A stretch of DNA of 30,491 nucleotides from a virus, in the IMG/VR virus record IMGVR_UViG_3300030329_003773, positions 1 to 30,491 of that record; one strand, given 5' to 3'. Below the pieces are notes generated by a model. The model was given only the letters and a program-made list of their open reading frames with translations, ran no database searches and was not told the origin of the DNA. The translations under genes were made by a program, and so were the position numbers. Of the stretch, positions 12,437 through 18,098 are shown piece after piece. Each line of letters opens with the position of its first letter. Within the stretch, counting starts at the first letter, position 1.

Positions 12437-12458
12437 ACCGCCGCAAGGCGGTTTTTTT
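12437..12458 (+). terminator. Rho-independent terminator
   Basis: ACCGCC and GGCGGT form a perfect six-base-pair stem closed by the stable GCAA tetraloop and followed by T7. The start codon of the next gene begins right after the T run, so that gene has no ordinary ribosome binding site unless the hairpin is read through. Confidence 0.85.
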
Positions 12459-12671
12459 ATGCCCAAATTTTATGATGAGACAACCGGACAAATCGTTGAA
12501 TTGGATTTAGACGCTGACGATGTTGAATTCTTGGGGTATCGAGCCGTTGCACAGGTCAGTGACAGCGAGTGGGAATCTGCCCAAGATCCAGGTTGGTTGG
12601 AATCAGAGCGATTGCGGAAGACACGGGGCGAGATCCCGTGGGATTTCAGGTTCAAAGGGAGAAAACATTGA
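12459..12671 (+). CDS. Small acidic hypothetical protein
   Basis: A 70-residue protein (MPKFYDETTGQIVELDLDADD...) whose ATG directly follows a terminator T run. It is acidic at the start and basic at the end (FRFKGRKH). It begins like many small phage proteins that describe a target sequence plus a processing tail, but I recognise no family. Its stop overlaps the TTG of the next gene. Confidence 0.5.
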   Translation: MPKFYDETTGQIVELDLDADDVEFLGYRAVAQVSDSEWESAQDPGWLESERLRKTRGEIPWDFRFKGRKH

Positions 12672-12841
12672 GTCATCTTAGTGACCGGGGACAGAACTAC
12701 TTCCAGCATTTTTGGTCTGGTATCAGTGTCGCCGGTCAACTGGCTTACCTGGCCGTGACCGTGACGGTCCACGCTTTCATGCCTTGGGTGCTGAAAACAA
12801 CAACCAGCGACCATCTGAAGCGAATAATCGACAAAATTTAG
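12668..12841 (+). CDS. Small membrane protein, DUF6356-like
   Basis: A 57-residue protein from TTG in a TTGA overlap. It contains QNYFQHFWSGISVAGQLAYLAVTVTVHAFMPWVLKTTTSDHLKRI, which matches the pattern of DUF6356 proteins: a Y-F-x-H start, one hydrophobic helix, HA-x-x-P and a final T-x-S-x-x-L-x-x-I. It should sit in the inner membrane with one segment. The function of this family in phages is unknown to me. The frame remains open upstream to 12569 inside the previous gene, but coupling favours 12668. Confidence 0.6.
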   Translation: MSHLSDRGQNYFQHFWSGISVAGQLAYLAVTVTVHAFMPWVLKTTTSDHLKRIIDKI

Positions 12842-12843
12842 GC

Positions 12844-12867
12844 AAAAAAAAGCCCCCCGAAGGGGGC
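12844..12867 (-). terminator. Terminator of the leftward accessory operon
   Basis: Read on the minus strand, GCCCCC-TTCG-GGGGGC forms a perfect stem with a UUCG-type tetraloop and is followed by eight T. It lies ten bases after the last leftward gene. On the plus strand no T run follows, so it mainly stops leftward transcription. Confidence 0.9.
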
Positions 12868-12877
12868 GTGACTGGCA

Positions 12878-13489
12878 TTAGTGACCCGCTGGATCGAAGT
12901 TATCCAACCGTTCATAGAAGGGTGATGTGTAACTCACCTCGGTTTCATAACCCTCCAAGATGCTTTCGATCTGTTCACCGATTTCACTTTTGAAGTCATC
13001 GTATAACTCGATGTCAGCAAATGCGGTAGAGGATGGATCATTTTCCAGCAGTTCGGAAACTGCAACACTGCGGGAGTCATCAAATAGGGTGACTTGAATC
13101 ACTGGCTCATTGCCAGTTTCGACAAGTTTCCCGCCATCATTGAAGTACACATTTGAGAACGGGTCATCCTCAACGGTGAAAGGATCATCCAGAAACTTGT
13201 GAGAATTTAGCGCTTTGAAAAATGCGCCATAAGTCTCTGCGCGTTCTTTGCATCGGATGAAAAATTCCTTGAAATCGTACTCAACGATCAAATTTTGCAT
13301 GGTGAACCGCATCACATCTTGAACCTTTCCGTTCAATGTTTTTTGTCGGCTCAGTTTCCCGATATCCCTTAACTCATTTTCGTGGTCAAGATGTTCGGCA
13401 ACGTAATGGGTGAGGTCACGGACAGTCGATTGATAGGCTTCGGCGCGCCCGTCGGGGTGGTGTGTTTCACAAATAAAAATTTCAGTCAT
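12878..13489 (-). CDS. Acidic hypothetical protein
   Basis: A 203-residue protein. The first half is mixed and helical; the second half (about residue 95 on) is strongly acidic, with stretches such as LDDPFTVEDDPFS and SEIGEQIESILEGYETE and very few Lys or Arg. Such charge distribution recalls DNA-mimic anti-restriction proteins, but no fold can be assigned. It is the last gene of the leftward operon and overlaps the ribbon-helix-helix gene by 4 bases. Confidence 0.6.
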   Translation of the reverse strand: MTEIFICETHHPDGRAEAYQSTVRDLTHYVAEHLDHENELRDIGKLSRQKTLNGKVQDVMRFTMQNLIVEYDFKEFFIRCKERAETYGAFFKALNSHKFLDDPFTVEDDPFSNVYFNDGGKLVETGNEPVIQVTLFDDSRSVAVSELLENDPSSTAFADIELYDDFKSEIGEQIESILEGYETEVSYTSPFYERLDNFDPAGH

Positions 13490-13686
13490 GGTTTACCCTC
13501 CAATAGTGAGTTAAGTTTAGCAACATTGCTTTTGGCTTGCTTCTTGTAATCATCAGAAACAAGAAACGCATTTACAGCTTGATCGACAAATGATGAAACG
13601 GAGCGACCCGTTAAGGCCGCCCCTTGTTTAATCCCGTTAGACAGTTCGGGGGTTACTCGCATATTCAAAACTTCGGTTTTTTTCAT
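13486..13686 (-). CDS. Ribbon-helix-helix DNA-binding protein
   Basis: A 66-residue protein with VLNMRVTPELSNGIKQGAALTGRSVSSFVDQAVNAFL, the strand, helix and helix of an Arc/MetJ-type dimer, where the N-terminal strand reads DNA bases. Such proteins act as repressors or antitoxins. It overlaps genes on both sides by 4 bases, so if it is an antitoxin its partner would be the acidic protein downstream; more simply it is a regulator of this operon or of the late region. Confidence 0.72.
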   Translation of the reverse strand: MKKTEVLNMRVTPELSNGIKQGAALTGRSVSSFVDQAVNAFLVSDDYKKQAKSNVAKLNSLLEGKP

Positions 13687-13871
13687 CGTTCTGCCCTCTT
13701 GTGATCTGAAAGTTGCTTGTGGAAACTTTCGATGGCGTTTCTACAAACTCTTGCGGCGGCCCATTCTTTCCACATCTCCTTATTTTCAATGTAAAGAACT
13801 GAACCTTCGTTCATCATGTCGAAAATTTCCTCGGCTTGGCGAACAGTAAATTCCAGTTTGATTTTGCTCAT
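13683..13871 (-). CDS. Small hypothetical helical protein
   Basis: A 62-residue charged helical protein (MSKIKLEFTVRQAEEIFDMMNEGS...) in 4-base overlaps with both neighbours. No motif beyond an amphipathic helix. It may partner the ribbon-helix-helix protein encoded next. Confidence 0.55.
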   Translation of the reverse strand: MSKIKLEFTVRQAEEIFDMMNEGSVLYIENKEMWKEWAAARVCRNAIESFHKQLSDHKRAER

Positions 13872-13963
13872 GGCAAACCTCCCGCCGGAAAGGCAAACTG
13901 GAACACGTTAAGGAACAACAGGAAAAGCGCAAAAAGCGCCCATAAATCAGCTTTGGTTTTCAT
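13868..13963 (-). CDS. 31-residue membrane peptide
   Basis: MKTKADLWALFALFLLFLNVFQFAFPAGGLP has a basic N-terminus and a single hydrophobic segment. It starts in an ATGA overlap with the gene before it and ends in an ATGA overlap with the gene after it, so it is very probably translated. Phages use such peptides to disturb or sense membranes; its role here is unknown. Confidence 0.5.
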   Translation of the reverse strand: MKTKADLWALFALFLLFLNVFQFAFPAGGLP

Positions 13964-14181
13964 GCTAACGCCTCCACCTGGGGGGTGACGGTCTTACTCT
14001 TGTCATCCTCCTCGATGTGGACATATCCGACGGTGTTTCCATTTATGTCGATTAACTTCTCGGGAAAAACGCCCTCGTCTATTCGTTCAGAGAGTTTTCG
14101 CAAAATTCGCGCTACTTCTTCATTCAGACAGTCTTCAAAAGCGGCGTTGCGAGTGTCAATTAGCAGTCTTATTCCTTTCAT
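13960..14181 (-). CDS. Small hypothetical protein
   Basis: A 73-residue protein (MKGIRLLIDTRNAAFEDCLNEEVARIL...) of helix-then-strand character, resembling small phage proteins that carry an acidic tail (HIEEDDKS). It is the first of a run of five genes joined by 4-base overlaps. No family recognised. Confidence 0.55.
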   Translation of the reverse strand: MKGIRLLIDTRNAAFEDCLNEEVARILRKLSERIDEGVFPEKLIDINGNTVGYVHIEEDDKSKTVTPQVEALA

Positions 14182-14208
14182 TTCATAATCTCCAAAAAAG
14201 TGAATTGA

Positions 14209-14235
14209 GAAAGAGACTGAGAAAAGCGCCGTTGC
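14209..14235 (-). repeat. Left arm of inverted repeat pair around 14251-14631
   Basis: These 27 bases are complementary to 14645-14671 at 25 of 27 positions. In the leftward RNA one mismatch is a G.U wobble, the other U.U. The arm ends 15 bases after the stop of the enclosed gene. Confidence 0.8.
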
Positions 14236-14250
14236 TGTTGTTGTGATTTG

Positions 14251-14631
14251 TTAGGATATTTTCAGTGATTGCAGTTGGTCAGGTGAAAGTGAAATATGCA
14301 GGTTTTGCACTTTCGAATGACTGTCTAAACGGTAAGGCCCGTGTTGGCCTACCCTGTCAGCCCCTAAATCATCGGCAAAGATGTTGCCACGGACGCCGTT
14401 TTTAACTGGCCCCGTTGCTCCACCTTTTAGAATGTCGCCGTTTTCCATGTTCACAAAACTGTGGACACAACTTTGACCGGCGTTACAGAGCATAACTCTC
14501 GCGTACTTTTTGCGGATTTCTGCTTTAACTCGTTTTTTTCCAAGTTTGTGATAACCCAGTAGACCGTGGTCGCATTTGTCCACTTTTTCTTGAATCATCT
14601 CAACATACTGATCTAAGCGTTTTTCTATCAT
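14251..14631 (-). CDS. Conserved-looking hypothetical protein, unit 5 of the cassette array
   Basis: A 126-residue protein. The centre, KYARVMLCNAGQSCVHSFVNMENGDILKGG followed by GVRGNIF, matches a pattern I know from small proteins of other phages that share the ...HSFV...GDI.K...RGNIF layout, without known function. It lies in an inverted-repeat-bounded unit of the leftward operon, separated from its neighbours by 70-80 bases of non-coding sequence, unlike the tightly overlapped genes after it. Confidence 0.62.
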   Translation of the reverse strand: MIEKRLDQYVEMIQEKVDKCDHGLLGYHKLGKKRVKAEIRKKYARVMLCNAGQSCVHSFVNMENGDILKGGATGPVKNGVRGNIFADDLGADRVGQHGPYRLDSHSKVQNLHISLSPDQLQSLKIS

Positions 14632-14644
14632 CGTATTACCTCCT

Positions 14645-14699
14645 GCAACGGCGCTTATCTCAGCCTCTTTCGTGGTGAAATAGGCTGAAATAACCCGCC
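14645..14699 (-). repeat. Back-to-back repeat arms between units 5 and 4
   Basis: 14645-14671 is the right arm of the pair around 14251-14631; 14677-14699 is the left arm of the pair around 14713-15075. They are five bases apart. The two arms also resemble each other in inverted orientation, so they can form a local imperfect hairpin of about 20 pairs (14649-14700), an alternative to the two long-range stems. Confidence 0.8.
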
Positions 14700-14712
14700 G
14701 ATGCTGTTGTAG

Positions 14713-15075
14713 TTAATACTCTGAGGGTGTCATCACGGTTAAACCGCCACGCTCATTCGCGGCAATGAACACCTCTCCCGCAATGGTGTGGTCCAGTGTG
14801 ATGATTGAACCCTCTGATAGTTTCCTGTGATTTTTGGGTACTTGCGCTTGCATAATGACATCCATCAGAAAAGGGATCGTGACCTGATCGAACGTTCGAG
14901 CCTTATCGCTTGTCCGAAGGTCTGCCGTTTCGCAAGCTGCCGTGACATCTGCCGACATAAACAAATTTGGCCAGCGTTCTGGGTAGGGTTCTGTCAAAAC
15001 CCCATCCTCTAACGCTGTTTCTGTGGTGTACTCATAAATTGCATTTCCGAAAACTTCGTGCATCGAATTGGTCAT
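14713..15075 (-). CDS. DUF6573-like protein, unit 4 of the cassette array
   Basis: A 120-residue protein. The start, VFGNAIYEYTTETALEDGVLTE, matches the pattern of DUF6573 phage proteins (F-G-x-x-I-x-x-YT-x-x-x-A-x-x-DGVL). The family is common in phages and plasmids and has no known role; its position in accessory regions suggests counter-defence or host takeover. The gene has its own ribosome binding site (GGAGGTTTTC before ATG) and is enclosed by a 23-base inverted repeat pair. Confidence 0.68.
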   Translation of the reverse strand: MTNSMHEVFGNAIYEYTTETALEDGVLTEPYPERWPNLFMSADVTAACETADLRTSDKARTFDQVTIPFLMDVIMQAQVPKNHRKLSEGSIITLDHTIAGEVFIAANERGGLTVMTPSEY

Positions 15076-15093
15076 AAGAAAACCTCCCGCACT

Positions 15094-15144
15094 GGCGGGT
15101 TATCTCAGCCTATTTCGTTCCAGTGGACTGTTTTAGACCGCCTC
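15094..15144 (-). repeat. Back-to-back repeat arms between units 4 and 3
   Basis: 15094-15116 pairs with 14677-14699 (22 of 23; the exception is a G.U wobble in the leftward RNA). 15120-15144 pairs with 15510-15534 (23 of 25; one G.U, one U.U). The two arms are three bases apart. Confidence 0.82.
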
Positions 15145-15156
15145 GGTTGATGGTTG

Positions 15157-15489
15157 TTAATCCATGTAATTAGCGTAAACGGGAGTTCCGTCCCACTTCG
15201 ACATAAAAGCGTGGCCGCTCTTGAAACAGTCGCCAGTTGCCTCGGAGGTTTTTATCCTCGCGCGGCATTCTGGTTTTTCTGCTGAGTCAGGGGAAGAAGT
15301 CACCCGCTCAAACTCCACGGGAAACATGGGTGTTTCCTCTCCCATGTCAAAAGCGCGGTTCTTCTTGATTTCTCTAAACCAAACGGTTTTGGCGGTTCGC
15401 CGCGTAACAATAGCGAACACGGGGATTGTCATACTGTATCCCCAAATACCGTAAGCAATATCGCCAACATTTAATGTTTTGTCTGTCAT
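15157..15489 (-). CDS. Hypothetical protein, unit 3 of the cassette array
   Basis: A 110-residue protein from ATG 15489, chosen because GGAGG lies nine bases upstream; the frame stays open to 15531 inside the repeat arm. The first half (GDIAYGIWGYSMTIPVFAIVTRRTAKTVWFREI) looks like an SH3- or beta-barrel-type small domain found in phage accessory proteins; the rest is loop-rich. Function unknown. It is enclosed by a 25-base inverted repeat pair. Confidence 0.62.
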   Translation of the reverse strand: MTDKTLNVGDIAYGIWGYSMTIPVFAIVTRRTAKTVWFREIKKNRAFDMGEETPMFPVEFERVTSSPDSAEKPECRARIKTSEATGDCFKSGHAFMSKWDGTPVYANYMD

Positions 15490-15509
15490 TTCTAAGCCTC
15501 CAAAAAAAA

Positions 15510-15561
15510 GAGGCGATCTAAAACAGACCACTGGATCCTAGCGGATTTAATAGGCGTGACT
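15510..15561 (-). repeat. Back-to-back repeat arms between units 3 and 2
   Basis: 15510-15534 is the right arm of the pair around 15157-15489. 15537-15561 is the left arm of the pair around 15575-16315 and matches the complement of 16333-16357 at 23 of 25 positions (one G.U wobble, one U.C in the leftward RNA). They are two bases apart. Confidence 0.82.
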
Positions 15562-15574
15562 CTCCCGGTTAAAG

Positions 15575-16315
15575 TTAATTAAGTAGTCCGGCAGAACGTC
15601 CACCGATTTGAGTGTTAAGAGATATACCGGCACCGTAGGATTTCCCGGCTTGGTATCCTTGATAACTGCGGGAATTGCTCCCGCTCCCGCGTCTAACGTG
15701 TGGGTGTTGCCTGTGGTAGAATGACAGGACATCAGCCATTTGTTTTTTGTCTTGATCCACTAAAACCATTGCCTGATGGTGGCTTAAATTTTCGCCGTCT
15801 ATCTGACCGCGCCGTCGTGCCGCCAGTATGGTTTTGACATTGGCAAAAACAGCACTCGCCGCGCCATTACCAAATGACGTGTTGAAGGATCGACGGTTGA
15901 TAACCTCACCAATTCCCAAATGGTTATCAAATGCGCGTGGCATTTCCCGCTTGATTGATGCGATAACGTATTCAGCCATTGCCACGGATATATCAACCCG
16001 CGACGAGTGACCAATAACCATCACGATCTTTTTGCTGGTATTGCGTAGACATTTGCAACCGTTCAACTTAGCAACTGCCGAATAAACGACAGCTTGCCAG
16101 ATTGCACCGGTTAGGCTTTTCTGACCTTCGGTTAGTTCGCCCAATTCTTCGCGCTGTTCGGCTTCGGATAACTCCACTATCGAAAGGTTGTGCTTTGCCA
16201 TCATCGCGTTTGCCTGACGTAAAGCAATCTCGCGCTCATGTTCGTTATCGTTGCGGTCCTTATCGGCCCGTGCTAACAGCGCTTGGATTTTGCGTATCAG
16301 ATTTTCTCGTTGCAT
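15575..16315 (-). CDS. DUF2786-domain protein, unit 2 of the cassette array
   Basis: A 246-residue protein from ATG 16315, chosen for GGAGGGA just upstream. The N-terminal 40 residues (LIRKIQALLARADKDRNDNEHEREIALRQANAMMAKHNLS) are a clear DUF2786 domain. The middle and end (WQAVVYSAVAKLNGC, VMVIGHSS, FGNGAASAVFANVK) follow the companion domain usually fused to it. The tail is Gly/Ser/Arg rich. The family is widespread in phages and plasmids, with no firmly known activity. It is enclosed by a 25-base inverted repeat pair. Confidence 0.75.
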   Translation of the reverse strand: MQRENLIRKIQALLARADKDRNDNEHEREIALRQANAMMAKHNLSIVELSEAEQREELGELTEGQKSLTGAIWQAVVYSAVAKLNGCKCLRNTSKKIVMVIGHSSRVDISVAMAEYVIASIKREMPRAFDNHLGIGEVINRRSFNTSFGNGAASAVFANVKTILAARRRGQIDGENLSHHQAMVLVDQDKKQMADVLSFYHRQHPHVRRGSGSNSRSYQGYQAGKSYGAGISLNTQIGGRSAGLLN

Positions 16316-16332
16316 GATTCCCTCCAATGGGA

Positions 16333-16381
16333 AGTCACGCCGATTAAACCCGCTAGGTTGAGAGCGATTAATAGAACCGCC
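16333..16381 (-). repeat. Back-to-back repeat arms between units 2 and 1
   Basis: 16333-16357 is the right arm of the pair around 15575-16315. 16360-16381 is the left arm of the pair around 16392-16807 and matches the complement of 16828-16849 at 20 of 22 positions (one G.U wobble, one U.C). They are two bases apart. Confidence 0.82.
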
Positions 16382-16391
16382 GGTTAAATGG

Positions 16392-16538
16392 TTACAGCGG
16401 GAAAAATAACAGACCAATAAAAAAGCCTAGGGTTGCACCTAACAGACCGCCTGCTAGTGCTAGACCTAGGGTGTGCCGGTTAAAAGGGGTATCGCAATCC
16501 ATGCCCTTTTCCCATTGGTTGAGAATGAATGCTTTCAT
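16392..16538 (-). CDS. Small membrane protein with glycine zipper, unit 1
   Basis: A 48-residue protein: a 28-residue polar head with MKAFILNQWEKG, then one membrane segment LGLALAGGLLGATLGFFIGLLFF in which glycines recur every four residues, a packing motif of membrane oligomers. The ATG overlaps the stop of the preceding gene (ATGA), so the two are made together and share one inverted-repeat-bounded unit. Confidence 0.6.
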   Translation of the reverse strand: MKAFILNQWEKGMDCDTPFNRHTLGLALAGGLLGATLGFFIGLLFFPL

Positions 16539-16807
16539 AATTGCACCGTTTGACTGATATGGAAAAGGGCGGTTGGCCTAAAGAATTTTTTCCCGGTTTT
16601 CTTATCCTTAAGAAAATTCGGTACTTTACAAATACACTTTGAACCCTTCGCCGGTACTCGACCAATATCAACCCATGCTTTAAACGGTAAGACGTTTTTA
16701 CGCGGTTGGATTTCGTCAAATGGTATTCCTGCTTTCAGACACGCATCGATAACAATCTGTTCGTTACGTGCTGATACGCCGCGAATAGCGCTGTTGTAAT
16801 GTTCCAT
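16535..16807 (-). CDS. ArdC-like single-strand-binding domain protein, unit 1
   Basis: A 90-residue protein, first gene of the leftward accessory operon, with GGAGGTTT upstream of its ATG. The run PFKAWVDIGRVPAKGSKCICKVPNFLK, then FRPTALFHISQT, follows the N-terminal domain of ArdC anti-restriction proteins (F-x-x-W...GR-x-V-x-KG...FH-x-SQT), which binds single-stranded DNA. No metalloprotease domain follows. If correct, an early anti-defence role would fit an accessory operon. Confidence 0.5.
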   Translation of the reverse strand: MEHYNSAIRGVSARNEQIVIDACLKAGIPFDEIQPRKNVLPFKAWVDIGRVPAKGSKCICKVPNFLKDKKTGKKFFRPTALFHISQTVQL

Positions 16808-16827
16808 TAGTTAAACCTCCAAAGTTT

Positions 16828-16849
16828 GGCGGTTCGACTAATCGCTCTC
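16828..16849 (-). repeat. Right arm of inverted repeat pair around 16392-16807
   Basis: Pairs with 16360-16381 at 20 of 22 positions. It lies 20 bases upstream of the first leftward start, so the ribosome binding site (16813-16819) is inside the closed loop. It is the promoter-proximal end of the repeat array. Confidence 0.8.
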
Positions 16850-16855
16850 GTTTTG

Positions 16856-16917
16856 AACCGGTGCGGGATATGACCGTCTGCCGGTTGCTAGGGTTGCCGT
16901 GATCGTTTGGCCCTAGC
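16856..16917 (-). other. Two adjoining stem-loops in the leader of the leftward operon
   Basis: AACCGG (16856-16861) pairs with CCGGTT (16881-16886), and directly next to it GCTAGGG (16887-16893) pairs with CCCTAGC (16911-16917). They lie in the untranslated leader between the leftward promoter and the first repeat-bounded unit, continuing the pattern of abutting stems. Confidence 0.55.
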
Positions 16918-16990
16918 GCCTCGGAACATCGCCTGCAAGTGGGCGGTGCCTAACTCAACCAATGCTTCCTTCCCAACTCCACTAGGGCGA

Positions 16991-17019
16991 ACAGTAAACG
17001 AAAGGTTTACTCAAGTCAA
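16991..17019 (-). promoter_or_regulatory. Promoter of the leftward accessory operon
   Basis: On the minus strand TTGACT (17014-17019), a 17-base spacer and TACTGT (16991-16996) form a good sigma-70-type promoter. It would yield a leader of about 175 bases. The -35 overlaps the tandem repeat at 17018-17047. Confidence 0.65.
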
Positions 17020-17047
17020 CCATAGTGAACCATAGCGAATCAGAGTG
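17018..17047. repeat. Three tandem 10-base repeats, operator-like
   Basis: AACCATAGTG, AACCATAGCG and AATCAGAGTG stand head to tail from 17018 to 17047, starting at the -35 of the leftward promoter. The 10-base period places each copy on the same face of the helix. The first 16 bases recur at 7877-7892. Confidence 0.65.
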
Positions 17048-17450
17048 GTGCGTATGGGTTTGTATTGGGTGATGTGATGTGGTGATCGGGTTACTAGAAA
17101 CCGGTCCCCGCATGGCCGTTTTCACACGGCATGTTCCCGGTTCCCCGGTTCGGGGTTGGGGGGAGTGCTTGAACTGACCGGTTCGAACCGAATGGCGCAC
17201 GGTTGGCGCTGTTGTTGGGCTGATGCCTTCAAAGCCTAGCCATTGTCACGCTGACCCGCTGATACTGAATCAGCCGTTGGTTGCCCTGGCCTGGATTATG
17301 GCGATCCAGGGCAGTTTATAAGCCTTTGAAATCAATAAGTTACGCTCAAAACCTCTAGGAAGACAAGAGCTTCGTGACGTAAGCGAGGGCGGCCCCCCAC
17401 CCCCCCGGCAGCGTTAGCGTTATTCCATCACATACATCTCACGAAACCAC
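17048..17450 (+). other. Non-coding region before the terminase genes; possible packaging site
   Basis: Over 400 bases without a convincing gene. It holds a perfect 12-base palindrome CGGTTCGAACCG (17179-17190), hairpins GCCGT/ACGGC near 17113 and CCCCG/CGGGG near 17141, GCCCTGG/CCAGGGC (17283-17289 with 17306-17312), a GTGAT repeat at about 17070, and a very C-rich tract (17390-17408). Non-coding DNA right before the small terminase gene is the usual place for cos or pac. A rightward late promoter must also be here, but I find no convincing one. Confidence 0.4.
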
Positions 17451-17930
17451 ATGGACAAATCAATCGGACCAGATGGCGTATCAGCCAATGAAAGGAACTT
17501 CGTAAAGGAGTATCTGAAGCATGGGAATGCGAGGCAAGCCTATTTGAACGTGTTTGCCTGTTCCAAGAACACCGCTGCCAAATCCAGCAAGGCGATGATG
17601 AAAAGGCCAAGGGTTCGTGAGTACATGCGTATCCAGATGGAGAAGATCGACAAGGAGGAGTTGCGTCACGCGACGGTAGACAAATCCAAGGTGATGTATG
17701 ACCTGGATACCTTGCGGGAGATTGCGGTACGGGAAAGGCAGTTAGGACCAGCGGTAAGGGCCACGGAGTTAATGGGCAAGGAATTGGGGATGTTCAGAGA
17801 GAGAACAGATATCTCTGTGCATAAGGTATCGGACGAAGCACTGATTCAAGCCATATCCACTCAGGATGAATCTTTGGGGTCGGAACTGGCAAGGGTGCTG
17901 AACATCGATGACTACAAGGTGGCAAGTTAG
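17451..17930 (+). CDS. terS: Terminase small subunit
   Basis: A 159-residue protein. The N-terminal domain follows the small-terminase pattern: ANERNFVKEYLKHGNARQAYLNVFACSKNTAAKSSKAMMKRPRVREYM, a helix-turn-helix that binds the packaging site. The helical rest (residues 60-159) would form the oligomer ring. It recognises phage DNA and passes it to the large subunit, encoded 1.7 kb downstream. It is the first gene of the late block. Confidence 0.82.
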   Translation: MDKSIGPDGVSANERNFVKEYLKHGNARQAYLNVFACSKNTAAKSSKAMMKRPRVREYMRIQMEKIDKEELRHATVDKSKVMYDLDTLREIAVRERQLGPAVRATELMGKELGMFRERTDISVHKVSDEALIQAISTQDESLGSELARVLNIDDYKVAS

Positions 17931-17969
17931 AGCCTCTTATAGAAGTTATACCCACTTATAGGAGAAAGC

Positions 17970-18098
17970 ATGTCGGCAAAGGTTGAGAAGGTAATGCGCG
18001 AATTCAAGAGGAGAAAGCTGAAAAGCAGCAGTGGTAAGCGTGTCACCAAAAGGAAACAAGCCGTGGCGATTGCTCTTTCTGAGGCGAAAAAACGCTGA
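17970..18098 (+). CDS. Small basic protein, DUF6496-like
   Basis: A 42-residue lysine-rich protein with GGAG upstream of its ATG. KVEKVMREFKRRKLKSSSGKRVTKRKQAVAIALSEAKK matches DUF6496: a KVM-x-E-F-K start and an RKQA-x-AIALSEA end. Such proteins occur next to packaging and head genes of many podoviruses; the role is unknown, possibly DNA binding in the capsid. The stop overlaps the next start. Confidence 0.7.
   Translation: MSAKVEKVMREFKRRKLKSSSGKRVTKRKQAVAIALSEAKKR

Noticed and set aside
13486-13686. Toxin-antitoxin pair with the acidic protein downstream
   Set aside because: The ribbon-helix-helix protein fits an antitoxin, but the 203-residue partner is large, acidic and shows no toxin motif, so a plain regulator is more likely.
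15547-15732. 61-residue minus-strand frame
   Set aside because: It lies across the 3' end of the DUF2786 gene and a repeat arm, has no ribosome binding site and reads as low-quality sequence.
14209-16849. Integron-type attC sites between the cassettes
   Set aside because: attC sites fold on themselves and follow each gene. Here each arm pairs across the gene with the other side, no RYYYAAC-type core is evident, and no integron integrase is present.
16982-17200. 72-residue minus-strand frame over the control region
   Set aside because: It covers the promoter and tandem operators, is rich in His, Pro and Thr, and has no ribosome binding site.
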